Of a stretch of DNA of 64,000 nucleotides, positions 19,880 to 31,065 are shown in pieces (positions within the stretch are counted from its first letter, which is position 1; every line of letters starts with the position of its first letter). This stretch comes from Prorocentrum cordatum. Lineage: Eukaryota; Sar; Dinophyceae; Prorocentrales; Prorocentraceae. The stretch spans positions 1,465,372 through 1,529,371 of the forward strand of contig CAUYUJ010016282.1 in the NCBI GenBank assembly GCA_963575745.1. Reading direction: 5' to 3'. Position numbers and translations under genes: made by a program. Below the pieces are notes generated by a model. That model had not been told where the DNA came from. It saw only the letters and a list, made by a program, of their open reading frames with translations, and did no database searches.

Positions 19880-19887
19880 CAGCTAGT

Positions 19888-20780
19888 GGACGCTGCGGTC
19901 CGCTGGCTGCGCCCCCCTCCTCGGGCTCCCGTCTGGCCGACCCCCCCTCCTTAGGAGACGGTCCGGCCCTGGCGTGCCCCTCGTAGGGCAAAAGGAGCAG
20001 GGGGTCGTGGCAGGCGTGGCCGCCGCACTCGTGGCTGGACGGCTCCACGAGGGGCGCCGATCAGTGCCCGTTGCAGCTCCTTGACAGCCTGCACCCACCC
20101 CCCACTACACCTTAGGCGATGCTTAAGAAAACTTGAGTTTTCGGTCAGAGTCTCGATTATTCTTAATGTTTCAATGTAAATCCCAGGATTTTGATAGAAG
20201 TTCTGGGTTTTTATTCAAATTCTGAGACTATGAATTTCTTAACCCATGATTTCTTAAGCATTTCGCAGGGTGTACACTTCCCATCTATACAGTTTCCTCT
20301 GAAGCCCTTCTGCACGTGCAGTTGTTCGGTCGTCCTGCGCTGGGCTGTAAGATGCTGCGCGCCACGGTTGGCGATGTCGTCCCTCTGGTCGTAAACGGGC
20401 TCCACGCGCTGTGCGAGTTCGTTCTCGGCCTGGGCGCAGCACTGCGGGCAAGTTCAGTCTTGGCCGCTGGAAGGGCCAAACGCCTACCCCAGCGACCCCC
20501 TGGAGCTAGAGGCCGTCGCGCCGACGGGGCCCGTGCACGCTGGCGAACCGACCCGCGCCGACCCATGGACGGGTGCCCTCGCGGCCCCAGTGGCCAGGTC
20601 CCCGACGGACCTGAGACGGCAGACCCTACTACGGCGGTAGGGGCGCGGTCTCTCCAGGCCCGTCAGGGCACCGATGTTCCTGACCCGCAGCGCTGCCCCC
20701 TACACAGGCGACGTCTTGACGGAATTGAGTTCCCATGGGTCCCGAGGTGACGCCTACACGCCGAGGCACCCCTCCGGGGG
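19888..20780. other. No gene recognised
   Basis: Includes an AT-richer stretch (20110-20290) and a 145-codon plus-strand frame (20316-20750) without assignable features. Confidence 0.3.
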
Positions 20781-21075
20781 CGGTTCCTCCTCCTGATCCT
20801 CCTCTCTCTCCTCCTCCTCCTCCTCCTCCGTCTCCTCCTCCGTCTCCTCCTCCTCCTCCTCCTCCTCCTTCTCCCTCTCCTCCCCTCCTCCTCCTCCTCT
20901 CCTCCTCCTCCTCCTCCTCCTCCTCCTCCTCCTCCTCCTCCTCCTCCTCCTCCTCCTCCTCCTCCTCCTCCTCCTCCTCCTCCTCCTCCTCCTCCTCCTC
21001 CTCCTCCTCCTCCTCCTCCTCCTCCTCCTCCTCCTCCTCCTCCTCCTCCTCCACTCCTCCTCCTCCTTCTCCTCC
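20781..21075. repeat. (CCT)n tract, about 290 bp
   Basis: Nearly pure CCT after a T/C-rich lead-in, with few interruptions. Reads GAG/GGA on the other strand. Confidence 0.95.
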
Positions 21076-21189
21076 TCCATCCCTAGTGCTTGGAGGGCCT
21101 CCGCATGCCCCTGGAGGCCCTGGGAGATCTCCGCAGTTCTCCGCGAGGGCCTCAGGGGCCTCAAGGCCTCGGGGGGGGCCAACGAGGCG

Positions 21190-21320
21190 CCAAAACGTGG
21201 AGATCCCCAGATCCTCCCTCATCGATCGATCCTCCTCCTCCTCCTCCTCCTCCTCCTCCTCCTCCTCCTCCTCCTCCTCCTCCTCCTCCTCCTCTTCCTC
21301 CTCCAGCAGGCGGCCGCGAG
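21190..21320. repeat. Dispersed block plus (CCT)n
   Basis: CGTGGAGATCCCCAGATC and CATCGATCGATCCT (21197-21235) precede (CCT)n (21235-21300), which ends in TCCAG|CAGG. A very similar block lies at 22500-22545. Confidence 0.75.
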
Positions 21321-21539
21321 TCTTCCCCGCGCGGCCGGCGCTCTTTGATCGGGAGCCGGCAGACTCCTCCGTAGCCGGGGTCGGCTCCCCCGGGGGTGGC
21401 CGGCTGTCCCAGCAGACTCCTCCGTAGCGGCCACTCCCAGGGGGGAGGGGTCTGCCGGCCGGGGCCTCCACCACCCTCCGTTACACGGGAGCACGGCGAG
21501 CCCCGCAAGGATGAGGTAGGCCAGCTCCCCGACGTCGCT

Positions 21540-21985
21540 TGGCTGGCCCGCTCGGCGCCGCCAGCCAGTCGCCCCGCGCTGCCGCCCGCGCCTCGGGCAG
21601 CGGCCAGCGCCCTGCTCGCGTCGCAGCCCGCGCCCCCCGCAGCGGCCAGCTTGGCCGCAGCAGCAGCAGCCGCAGCAGCAGCAGCTCCTGGCTGGCCCGC
21701 GCGGCGCCGCCAGCCAGTCGCCCTGCGCCCCGGGCAGCGGCCCGTGCCCGGCTCGCCGAGCGGCCCGCGTCCCGCGCCGTCGCCGCCAGCAGCCCCCGCA
21801 GCCCCAGCAGCCCCGCCGCAGCGTCAGCGCCTCGCCGCCCCGCTGCTCGCCGTTGGGTTGCAGCCTGCGCCCAGCGCCGGCCGCGGCCGCCCGGCTCCGC
21901 GCCGCGCGCCGTCGCCCGCGCTCAGCGCCTGGCCGCCCGCGCTCAGCGCAGCCCGGCAGCGCGCCAGAGTTGCTGCGCCAGGCCG
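21540..21985. repeat. GC-rich tandem repeat, about 150 bp
   Basis: GGCTGGCCCG(C)xCGGCGCCGCCAGCCAGTCGCCC occurs at 21540 and 21692, followed in both cases by GGGCAGCGGCC and GCCCGCG blocks. CAGCAG runs lie between. Confidence 0.75.
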
Positions 21986-22006
21986 CACTGCAAGGGCTCC
22001 CACGAG

Positions 22007-22142
22007 GGCGCGAAGTTATTCGCGCTTCGCGCTTCGCGGTCCTCGTTCCTTCTCCCCCTCCTCCTCGTCCTCCTATTCTCCCTTTGGGAGGGCGGCGCGA
22101 GAGCGCGAAGTTATTCGCGCTTCGCGCAGCGCGAAGCGCGAA
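22007..22142. repeat. Duplicated GCGCGAAGTTATTCGCGC with 29-bp palindrome
   Basis: GCGCGAAGTTATTCGCGC plus TTCGCGC occurs at about 22008 and 22102. The second copy continues into a perfect palindrome, 14-bp arms 22114-22127 and 22129-22142 around a single A. Confidence 0.9.
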
Positions 22143-22790
22143 GTTGGGAGCCCTAGGCACTGAAGGGCGCAGCTGAGCTCGCGGTGAGCCCGCGCCAGCT
22201 CGAGGGGCTGCCCGTCCCCCAGGAGGTCCCGGACGTGGCTCAGGACCCCGGCCCGCGCCTCTCCGCCGAGGCGGCCCCCCCGTCTCCGCGGCAATCGCCG
22301 TCAAGCGCTCGCCCGGGTAGCGCGCCTGTTTGGCGCGCTCAGCCCAGCGCGCCGCCTCGCCCGAGCGCCTCGCTGGCGACCTCTGCGCATGCGTTTCTTG
22401 CTCTGACGGAATTGCCGCATGCGGTGGAACTCTCCGCGACCATGTCGGTGAATGGAAACCGTCGCTTCCACAGGCTTCGGGGGCCCGAGCGGGCGCCGGA
22501 ACGTGGAGATCCCTCGATCTTCCCTCCTCGATCGATCCTTCTCCTCGTCCTCCTCTTCCACGGGACCCCCAAGGTTTCTGGAGGTATGCGGAGGGCTCCG
22601 AAGAGGTTCCCAGGGAGGCTCAACAACGCCCCCCAAAGACAACCATAACGTACAGAAACCATAACTAATTTTGTTCCCTCGATCCTCCTCTACTTCGACC
22701 TTCCCTTCCTTCCTCCGGTTGTCCTCCTCGTCATCTTTTCTCCTCCGTCGTCTCTCGATCATCGTTCCTCTCTCCGCGATCCTCCCCCTA
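22143..22790. repeat. Second copy of the GTGGAGATCCC / CGATCGATCC block, C/T-rich
   Basis: The block at 22500-22545 matches 21197-21235. The rest is C/T-rich sequence, with no supported gene. Confidence 0.55.
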
Positions 22791-23210
22791 CTCTCTCTTC
22801 CCTTCCCCTCTCCGAGTCGGCGTGGGCAGGAGTCCTGGGCCAGGCCCCTGGTGCCGCGCTCGCCGCGGGCCCAGCCGCGCCTGACCTCGCAGCCCTAACG
22901 CCGCGTCCCCCCGTCGCCGCCGCCAACGCCGACACGTAGTCGGCGCCGTCGGCGACGGCAACGATTCGATCGAGGATCCAGGATTCAGCTCCTTGCTGGG
23001 CCCCGCGAGGCCCCAGGTCGACGACGGCGTCGTCGTTGGAGGACGTCGGCGACGAGGACGCACGGGAAGGCGACGGCGAGGAGAGATAGGAGAGGGGTTC
23101 CCGCGAGGGCAAGGCGGCGCGGCTGCGAGCTCCGGGCGAGGGGGTGAGGAAATGGGGTGGGCCCGCGGTGGGAAGCGGGAAGATCGATGGCGTTCAGCTT
23201 TCCGGGCCAC
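22788..23210 (-). other. Unassigned minus-strand frames
   Basis: Two overlapping minus frames (22759-23112 and 22788-23210). The first has a non-repetitive, protein-like stretch (ESWILDRIVAVADGADYVSA). It is not recognised and could be a fragment of a degraded gene. Confidence 0.2.
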
Positions 23211-23672
23211 CGTCCCGTGCTGGCCCGGGACGCGGTGCCGTTGCTCGCCGACGTCGTCGCGGGTCCGAACCTCGGTGGATGTGGGTGTTTCGGGCGTCTT
23301 GTTCGACTCGCTTCACTCGATGGAGGCGGAGGAAGGACGAAAGGAAGGACGACGAATAAGGATGATGGTGTGGGACGGGATCTAGGAGGGAGTAGGAGTT
23401 GGGATAGAGGGGTGCGGAGGTGGAGGAGGGAGGATGGATGAGGGTAATAATGTAGTGACGAACTGAGGCGGAGGTGGATGGGGGGTATTATGATATCCGA
23501 CTTGAAGTTGGAACAGGAGGGGGAGAGGCATGATGGTGGTGGTGGCGCTGCATGTCAGGATGCCGATGATGACGCTGCTGCTAATGTCAGCTTGTGATTG
23601 ACAAATGCGTACCCCCCATGGGGCTGATGAGTAACCCCGCGGGGCGCGAGACATCCTTTTTAAATTCTTTAC
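23211..23672. other. No gene recognised
   Basis: Includes a GGATGATG/GGAGGA-rich part (23320-23480). No supported features. Confidence 0.35.
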
Positions 23673-23720
23673 ACTTCGCGTATCCCCACCAGCCCATCTC
23701 ACAGCAGCAACTCTTGCGAA
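23600..23720 (-). other. Dispersed segment reading WWGYAK on the minus strand
   Basis: The 19-base string at 23674-23692 (CTTCGCGTATCCCCACCAG) recurs exactly at 54276-54294. Read on the minus strand both give WWGYAK. At 23600-23690 this is followed by a coherent KEFKKDVSRPAGLL stretch. It is probably the tail of a dispersed coding repeat (retroelement?), but the identity is not certain. Confidence 0.4.
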
Positions 23721-23879
23721 GCATGCCGACAGTCGTGTGTTTCAGGCGTGTGTCCGCTTGGCCCCGCATACCTCCCCTGTTCCTCCTTCCTCCCGCCTCC
23801 TTGTACATCCTCCTTGTGGGGGGAGCGGGAGAAGGACGAGGCGGAGGAGGAGGGAGAGAAAGCGCTCCTCGTGATTTGA

Positions 23880-24538
23880 GTCGTTTGGGGTTTCTCGTCC
23901 TGGTGTGAGTCGTTCGGGCCCTTCTTCCTGGTGTGAGTCGTTCGGGCTCTTCGTGGTGTGAGTCGTTCGGGCTCTTCGTCCTGGTGTGAGTCGTTCGGGC
24001 TTCTCGTGGTGTGAGTTGTTCGGGCCCCTCATCCTGGTGTGAGTCGTTCGGGCCCCTCCTGGTGTGACTCGTTCGGGCTCCTCGTGGTGTGAGTCGTTCG
24101 GGGCCCGCGTCGTGGTGTGAGTCGTTCGGGCTCCTCGTGGTGTGAGTCGTTCGGGCGCCTCGTCCTGGTGTGAGTCGTTCGGGCCCTTCTTCCTGGTGTG
24201 AGTCGTTCGGGCTCTTCGTGGTGTGAGTCGTTCGGGCTCTTCGTCCTGGTGTGAGTCGTTCGGGCTTCTCGTGGTGTGAGTTGTTCGGGCCCCTCATCCT
24301 GGTGTGAGTCGTTCGGGCCCCTCCTCCTGGTGTGACTCGTTCGGGCTCCTCGTGGTGTGAGTCGTTCGGGGCCCGCGTCGTGGTGTGAGTCGTTCGGGCT
24401 CCTCGTGGTGTGAGTCGTTCGGGCGCCTCGTCCTGGTGTGAGTCGTTCGGGCCCCTCCTTGTGGTGTGAGTCGTTCGGGCTCTTCGTGGTGTGAGTCGTT
24501 CGGGCCCCTCGTCCTGGTGTGAGTCGTTCGGGCTCCTC
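23880..24538. repeat. GGTGTGAGTCGTTCGGGC minisatellite with 265-bp higher-order duplication
   Basis: About 27 units of 22-28 bp; each has GTGTGAGTCGTTCGGG and a variable C/T-rich spacer. The block starting at 23911 repeats from 24176 in the same order of variants (offset 265, with a small indel), showing a recent block duplication. Minus-strand frames encode RTTHTxxxPNDSHxEEPERLTP repeats, read as by-products. Confidence 0.95.
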
Positions 24539-24735
24539 GTGGGGCCTCTTGGGGGCCTCTTGGAGCCTCTTGGGGCCTCTTGGGGGCCTCTTGGGGGCCT
24601 CTTGGGGGCCTCTTGGGGGCCTCTTGGGGCCTCTTGGGGCCTCTTGGGGGCATCTTGGGGGCCTCTTGGGGCCTCTTGGGGGCCTCTTGGGGGCCTCTTG
24701 GAGGCCTCTTGGGGCCATCTTGGGGCCTCGTGCGA
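24539..24735. repeat. CCTCTTGGGGG minisatellite, 13-15 bp
   Basis: About 14 units of GGGGGCCTCTTGG. The same motif family reappears at 32690, 40950, 41285, 41930 and 44640-45130. Confidence 0.95.
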
Positions 24736-24749
24736 CCTCCTCAGAAGCG

Positions 24750-24905
24750 CAAGTGAGCGCTGCCCCCTGAGAAGGACAAAATGAGCCCAAAACCTTTGTA
24801 ACATCATTGATTTTGCTATGAAGGAAGATGAGCGCGGCCCCCTCAGGAGGCCAAAATGGGGCCAACACCGTAGTTAAATCAATGATTTTGGCTTCAAAGA
24901 AGAGC
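24750..24905. repeat. Two tandem units, about 75 bp
   Basis: GAGCGC(T/G)GCCCCCT(G/C)AG, a CAAAATG(A/G)G block and ATCA(A/T)TGATTTTG occur twice in order (from about 24755 and 24830). Confidence 0.75.
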
Positions 24906-25270
24906 AGAGGGGCCTATCTCCGCCCCCCCGTCGGGGCCAGAATCCTCGTGAGGGTCGTCGTTTTTTAGCCCTCCCAGGAGTCGAAATTGACCCCCTCTGA
25001 CGACCCGCCGGGCCCCCTCTCCAGGCCCAGGGGGAGGGGGTAGGGGGAGGGGGAGACCCCTCCCCGAAGGGGAAGAAGGGGGGTTGAGAACAGAGAGGGC
25101 TCCTTAAACCACTCACGCCCAAAGGGCTGGTGGGATTTCGCTCGCCAGCGGTCGTCGCGGGCGCCGCCGGGGGAGTCGTGCACCCCGCCTGCATGACAGC
25201 CTCAAAACGGTTGCCTCCCGTATAGAAGTTATGGTAGGGTCGTACACATCCGAGGCTATTGTTTCCCCCT
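24906..25270. other. No gene recognised
   Basis: Contains a GGGGGAG-rich patch (25025-25080); otherwise unique sequence. Confidence 0.4.
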
Positions 25271-25273
25271 GTC

Positions 25274-25276
25274 AGG

Positions 25277-25308
<32 letters not shown>

Positions 25309-25484
25309 TCGGCGTTGTCGTCGACGACTAAAGAGACCACGACACAGGGGAAAGGAGGACTGCCCGCCTTGCTCGGGTCGTCGTCGTCATCACCAGGCCT
25401 GCGCAGCACCCCTCCCCCTTCCCCCCCCCCAATAGGCCATCCGCAGAGCGTCGTTGTCGTCGTCGGTCGTCGTTGTCGCCGTCG

Positions 25485-25519
<35 letters not shown>

Positions 25520-25850
25520 CGTCGTCCGTCGTCCGTCGTCCGTCGTCCGTCCTCCGTCGTCCGTCGTCGTCGTCACCGGGCCTGCGCAGCAACCCCCCCC
25601 CACAGGGCATCCGCAGTGCGCCGCCGTCGTCGTCGTCGTCGTCCTCGTCGTCGTCGTCTTCGTCGTCCGCGCCGTCGTCGTCGACTGCAGCGGGCCCGCG
25701 CAGCCCCTTATCCATAGAGCATCCGCAGTGCGTTGTCGTCGTCGCTGCTGTCGCCGTCTGCCGCCCGCCGTCCGTCGTCATCGTCCTCGTCCTCGTCCTC
25801 CACGTCATCCTTTTCGTTTTCGTCCTCGTCGTCATCGTCGTTGACGATTA
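25274..25850. repeat. (GTC)n field with three embedded copies of a CATCCGCAG module
   Basis: (CGT)n runs are interrupted three times (about 25391, 25577, 25690) by GGCC(T/C)GCGCAGC...CATCCGCAG(A/T)GCG. A block at 25329-25370 (AGAGACC, CGACA, GGAGGACTGCCCGCCTTG) also occurs beside the (CTA)n field at 35566-35605. Confidence 0.85.
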
Positions 25851-25861
25851 TTATTACTATT

Positions 25862-26247
<386 letters not shown>

Positions 26248-26289
26248 GAGGCGGCGCACGGTGGCGCAACAGAGCGATCTAGGAGGACA

Positions 26290-26396
26290 CCCATTTCATG
26301 GTCAAGGTGCATGGTTTCAGGGTAAGGTTCATGGTCAAGGTTCATGGTTTCAGGGTAAGGTCCATGGGTAAAGTTCATGGTTTAAGGTCAAGATGT
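26290..26396. repeat. TTCATGG(T)TTCAGGGTAAGG minisatellite
   Basis: Six to seven imperfect units of GGTTCATGGTTTCAGGGTAA-like sequence, 15-30 bp. Confidence 0.85.
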
Positions 26397-26740
26397 CATG
26401 GTTTTGTAAGCTTGACTTTTTCACTATCATGTTACGCTGCTACCGTCGAAGGGCCCTTTGGGGAGGAGCGCTTGATATTTATCTTAGCAGCGAGCCCCAC
26501 AAATGCAACTGCGGCACCGTAGTGCATGTGAAATGGAAAGGGGGAATCGGCTCCCCATGCGGCCGCGGCCACTGGGGCTTTCGGCCGAGTCTCCTACGGG
26601 GGCACGACATGCGAGTGACGGGTGCGCCGACATGCGCGGGGGCCTCCATACTGATCACGAGTCCGAGGGCCCGAGGCGTTTCCTGTATCGAAATCGGCTC
26701 CTCTTGCGCATCGTTTCTTTCGATGGGACCTCTCGGGGCG
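26397..26740. other. No gene recognised
   Basis: Mixed-composition sequence with short frames only; followed by C/T-rich sequence. Confidence 0.35.
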
Positions 26741-26985
26741 ATGCCCCCTCCTCCCTCCTCGGTCTTTCTTTATCCGTCCTCATCCTGCCCCCCCCTTCGT
26801 TTTGTCAAGTATGTCCTCCCTCCTCCTCATCCGCATCCGCATCCTCATCCTCCCTCCTTTTTCCTCCCTCTTCCCTCCCTTCTCCATCCCTCCTCCCCGC
26901 CTCTTTGCATTCTCAGCATGCCCTCGCCTTCGATCCTTTCCCACTCTTTCTCCTTGTCCTCACCCTCCCCTTCCTCCTAGTCATC
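26741..26985. repeat. C/T-rich tract with (CATCCG)n
   Basis: Pyrimidine-rich CCTCC, with CATCCGCATCC units at 26830-26855. Confidence 0.8.
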
Positions 26986-26999
26986 AGCGTTTTTGAGTT

Positions 27000-27890
27000 T
27001 AAAAGTTTTGGGTTTTAGGTCTTAGGTCTTAGGTGTTAGGTATGCCGTATGTCGTTTGTCCGCAAATTGCGGGTCCGAATGCCCAAGTGGCCACGTCCGC
27101 ATACTCCGTAGCCTATGACCTATGGTATGACAACATTTTGTCTCAAGCATGAGGGGCATGAGGCATGAGTTTAGTCGAGTTGGCGTTTCTAGCTGCACCG
27201 GTCGGCGGCGATCAACCAGACACAGACAATGTTGGCACTGACAATATTCAAATATCCAGCATGAATCGCAATCGTCGGTAGTATCTCTTGCAGAGATTGT
27301 AGGTGGTCCAGTTGTCAATGCGCCAGCGCCGTCAGCGCCTTGTGCTCGCACAATCAAATTCAGTAGCCATATGCTATATGCTATACAAGTAAGCAGAATA
27401 AATGCTATATGCTACGCAATTATGCACCAGGTATGTTTTATGCTATGTGCCACGCACATATGCTATATGCTAATACGCTAAGCACAATTCAGTAGCCATA
27501 TGCTATATAAAAACATAATGCTAAACTATACAAGTATGAGTTGATGTGCGTAACCAAGCTTCAGCACATATAGATATTGGGCATTTTAACATGTAAGTGT
27601 TGAGTGTAAACTGTAAACTGTAAACTGCTAGCTGTTTGCCATTTACACTTGTTCCTTGTGCAGACTGGCCAAATAAAATTCACATACTGACCAGACGCAA
27701 TAATTCACTGGGACGATTGACAGATTGACCAGACACACTTCACTTGGAGGGCTGACCAGTTGACCGTAGACGATTCACACTTAACAAGTAACAGGTTTAC
27801 CAGTTTGAGAAAAGCACGCTGGGAATATTGGCAGATCTACAATCTTGACCAGGTAAGATTGACATATTGACATTGTAAGATTTGACACAT
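27000..27890. repeat. AT-richer zone with short tandem motifs
   Basis: Successive local repeats: GGTCTTAGGT (27015-27040), ATATGCTATATGCTA (27365-27520), GTAAACT (27605-27628), and a degenerate TTGACCAG/CACTTCAC rhythm (27660-27880). No gene supported; the base composition is clearly different from the GC-rich arrays. Confidence 0.7.
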
Positions 27891-28123
27891 TGGCCATGTG
27901 CGTGCCGCCCTATGAGATGCCACCCGCGGGGCCGCCCCATGGGATGCCGAAAATGTCGATTCGACCCAAGGCGATGAAGTCGGCGCCGCCCGCGGGGCCG
28001 CATCAACCCATAGCGCTGACGCCGAAGAGAACGCAGCCAACGTCGAAGGGCCCGCCCCCGAAGAAGCACCCAATGACCCCCAAGGGCCCGTCGCCTGCCA
28101 GCGCCCGGGCAGAGTCTGAGTAG
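27890..28123 (+). CDS. Short proline-rich ORF of doubtful status
   Basis: 77 codons with M-x-x-P-P-A-G-P-P/H rhythm and a KP-rich tail. It may be a decayed tandem repeat (GCCGCCCGCGGGGCCGC occurs twice). No family recognised. Confidence 0.15.
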   Translation: MAMCVPPYEMPPAGPPHGMPKMSIRPKAMKSAPPAGPHQPIALTPKRTQPTSKGPPPKKHPMTPKGPSPASARAESE

Positions 28124-28690
28124 CGCCTGGGGGCGCCAAGCAGCGCCTGGGCAGCGCCTGCGGCGCCGAAGACCAAGGGGCGCCTGGGGGCGCCTGGGAG
28201 CGCCGGGGGCCGCTTGGAGGCGCCTGGAGACGCCTGGCAACGCCCGAGACCCAGGAGCGCCTGGAGAGCGCTTGGACGCGTCTCGGCCTCGCGTAAGGCC
28301 GCGCTTGGGAACTCCTGAGGAGCGCCCAGGAACGCCTGGTGCGTCTGGGCACGCCTGGGAGCGCCTGCCAGCGCCTGGCCCATGCCTGGGCAGCGCCTGG
28401 GCAGCGCCTGAGAGCGCCTGGGGGCGCCTGGGAACGCTTGGGGCTCGGGGCTGCCAGGAAGCGCCCGGGGGCGCCTGGCAGCGCCCAAGAGCGCCTAGGG
28501 GACGCTTGGAAAAACCTCGGGCCCGCGCAAGGCGGCGCCTGGGGCTTCTGGGGAGCGCTTAAAAGCACTTGGTGCGTCTAGGGGCGGCTGGAAGCGCCTC
28601 GCAGCGCCTGTCGGCCCTTGACCAGCGCCTGAGCAGCGCCTGGGGGCGCCAGGCAGCGCTGTAGGACGCCTGGGAGCTCGGGGCGCTTGA
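28105..28690. repeat. GCGCCTGGG minisatellite, 10-12 bp
   Basis: About 45 units of GAGCGCCTGGGG and variants. GC-rich, with frequent GGCGCC palindromic steps. Confidence 0.95.
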
Positions 28691-28935
28691 GGGCGCTTGT
28701 ACGCGCGCCGCGCGGTAGTTTGCGCTGGGGATACTGACCGCTCGCGCACGATACCATGTGTTTTGCAAGGGCGGGCGGGGGGTGCGTGAAGTGATGTGCG
28801 CCGCGAGGTATTTATTGCGCATGATTCTGGCGCGCCAGGCGCCCTCGCGCGCACCAGGCGCCCCCGTGCGCCCGCGCGTTCCCCGGGGGCCCCCAAGCGC
28901 TGGCCAAAACGAGCACGAGGTCCATCCAAGCTTGG
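28691..28935. other. No gene recognised
   Basis: GC-rich with (GCGC)-type steps; no supported feature. Confidence 0.35.
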
Positions 28936-29025
28936 AGGCGCGTCCATCACCATCGCCAGCACCATCATCATCGTCAGCAATATCACCATCAGCACCACCA
29001 GCGCCATCAGCACCGTCATCATCGT
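28936..29025. repeat. Degenerate (ATC)n/(AGC)n
   Basis: CATCACCATCGCCAGCACCATC-type trinucleotide run. Confidence 0.85.
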
Positions 29026-29109
29026 CGACGCGTTTGAATTCTATATGTCATGGGACATTGGCGGGTGGGGCACGTCCAACTAGGAACAAGTCGGATCGCC
29101 AAGTTGGCT

Positions 29110-29335
29110 CTAAGCTCTGAGCTCTAGGCCTTAACCACTTAAGCCATTAACCCTTGGCCTTGAGCCCTAAGCCCGGGGCCCTGAGCCCCAAACCCTGGGC
29201 CCTCAGCTTTAGGCCCTGAGCCCTGGGCCATACGAACTGAGCCCTGAGCCCCGACCCTTGAGCCCTGGGCCCTGCGCCTTGAGCCGTAAGCCCTGGGCGC
29301 TGAGGCCCTAGGCCCTGAGCCCGAGGTGCAAACGC
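29110..29335. repeat. CCCTGAGCC minisatellite, block 1
   Basis: About 28 units of 7-10 bp, CCCT(G/A)(A/G)GCC. Includes CCCTAAGCCC variants close to the plant-type telomere repeat. Confidence 0.93.
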
Positions 29336-30109
29336 GCACAGAACATGTGCCATGTGACCGCGCATGCGTCTCGTCGCGCATGCGACGCTTCAATCTTGTG
29401 TCAAATGGCTCGAGAATTTGGTGGAACTGCACGTCGGCCGCACTGTTTGAAAGAATCTGGCGCGTTGCCATCTCGTCGAGCGTCTTCTCTCGGCGCGCGG
29501 CCGAGCCGCGCCGCTCGCTTCGCGGTCCATTCGAACGACTTCAGGCGCCACAAACGTCGACCTTGGCCGCCGCGAACGTCGACCTTGGTCGCCGAAAAGG
29601 TCGACCTTGGACCCGAAATTTGCGACCTTGCCCAGAGACAGACCCCCCACCATGGGCCCGGAAAGCCCCGGAAGGCCCCGGAAGACCTCCGGAAGACCCC
29701 ACCTTACCATGGTCGACCCCCCCCACCTTGGGCCCGGAAAGCCCCGGAAGGCCCCAGAAGACCTCCGGCAGACCCCACCTTACCCAGGGTGGCAAGGTCC
29801 CCAGGATGCACCACGCCAGCCAGGCCAGGGTCAGAAAATTGCACCCCGGGCCCGCGCCCAGCCCACGGTCGCACAAGTGCGAACCAGAATGGCGCGCCGC
29901 TGGCCCATTAAGCACAGCGGATGTCTCGTCGCAAAGCCGCGCGCGGCGCCCGGGGGAGCGCGGCATGGGGCGCACACCCCCGGGCCACTCCCAATGTCCC
30001 GCGGCAGAGGCATCGCGACGCGACAAGGCGCGGGCGCGCGGCGGCGGCGCCCGCCCCCCATCTCGGAGTTCGAGAGTCGCGGGGTTGCAGCGGCCCGACA
30101 TTATTTGCT
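29336..30109. other. Non-minisatellite insert with a 78-bp duplication
   Basis: Splits the CCCTGAGCC array in two. Contains a tandem pair starting GGGCCCGGAAAGCCCCGGAA at about 29652 and 29730. Open frames on both strands (29326-30150 plus, 29541-30101 minus) are not assignable. Confidence 0.6.
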
Positions 30110-30910
30110 GCCTGGGGCCTGGGCCCTCCGCCCTGAGCCTTGGGCCCTAAGCCGTAGGCCTTGCGCCCTGAACCATGAGTTCTGGGCCGCGGCCCTTCGG
30201 CATAAGCCTTGAGCCCTGAGCCTTGCGCCCTGCGCCCTGAGCCCTCAGCTCCGAGCCTTAAGAACTAAGCCCTTAGCCCTCAGCCCTGAGCCTTCGGCCC
30301 CTAGGTCCTAAGCAGCCCTGAGCCTTGTGCCCTGCGCCTTGGGCCCTAAGCCCTAAGCCCGATGCCTCGGGCCTTCGGCCCAAGGCCCTCGGCCCCATGC
30401 CCTGGGCCCCGAGCCATGAGTCTTGAACCTGCGGCCCTGAGCTCGGAGCCCTAAGAACTAATCCGCAATCCCTAAGCCCTAAGCCTTCAGCCCGGAGCCA
30501 AAAAGCTTACGCCCTCAACGTCCACCCTCAGCCCTGAGCCCTGAGCCTTAAGCCCCACGCCCTAAGCCCTAACCCCTGTGCAAGGGCCTTGAGCCCACGC
30601 CCTGGGCCCTCAGCTTCAGGCTCTGAACTCTGAACCCTGGTCCCTGAAACCCGAGCCCTGGGCCCTAAGCCTTAAGTTTTTGCGCCCTGAGCCATTGAAT
30701 CTGAGCCGTGGCCCCTGGCCTTTCAGCCTTGAGACTTCAGCCCGAGCCTTGGGCCTCGAGCCGCGCGCCCTATGCCCTGGGCCCTCAGCTCCGAGCCTTA
30801 AGAACTAAGCCCTAAGCCCTGAGCCCTTCACACTTTAAGCCTTGAGCCCTTAGCCGTCAGGCCCCAGGCCCTGCGCCGCGACCTACGCCCCCAGCCCCGG
30901 GCCCTAAGCA
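30110..30910. repeat. CCCTGAGCC minisatellite, block 2
   Basis: About 800 bp of the same family as 29110-29335, with CCCTAAGCC, CCTTGGGCC and CAGCTCCGAGCC variants. The longer GCCTTAAGAACTAAGCC recurs at about 30255 and 30795, and a variant at 30445. Confidence 0.93.
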
Positions 30911-31065
30911 GCCCTGAGCAAGGAGGAGGGGGGAGGAGGAGGAGAAGGAGGAGGAGGGGAGATGGAGAGAGGGAAGACATGAGTAATGAATAATACACAC
31001 TGAAGTGTGAATATTGAAGAATGAGGTAATGAGGTAATGAGATAATGAGTAATGAGGTGATGTCG
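30911..31065. repeat. GGA-rich stretch and GAGGTAAT repeat
   Basis: AGGAGG-rich run (30918-30970), then TGAGGTAATGAGGTAATGAG units (31015-31062). Confidence 0.8.

Noticed and set aside
23880-24538. CRISPR-like look of short repeats with variable spacers
   Set aside because: Spacers are short, low in diversity and derived from one another; no cas genes; the context is eukaryotic. It is a minisatellite.
24869-24897. CCGTAG ... ATTTTGGCTTCAAAG resembling a spliced leader
   Set aside because: The pieces are separated by an insert and belong to a 75-bp tandem repeat whose other copy lacks them.
30365-30380. GGGCCTTCGGCCC as a member of the CTTCA hairpin family
   Set aside because: It arises from the CCCTGAGCC minisatellite units; no related hairpins lie nearby, so coincidence is the simpler reading.
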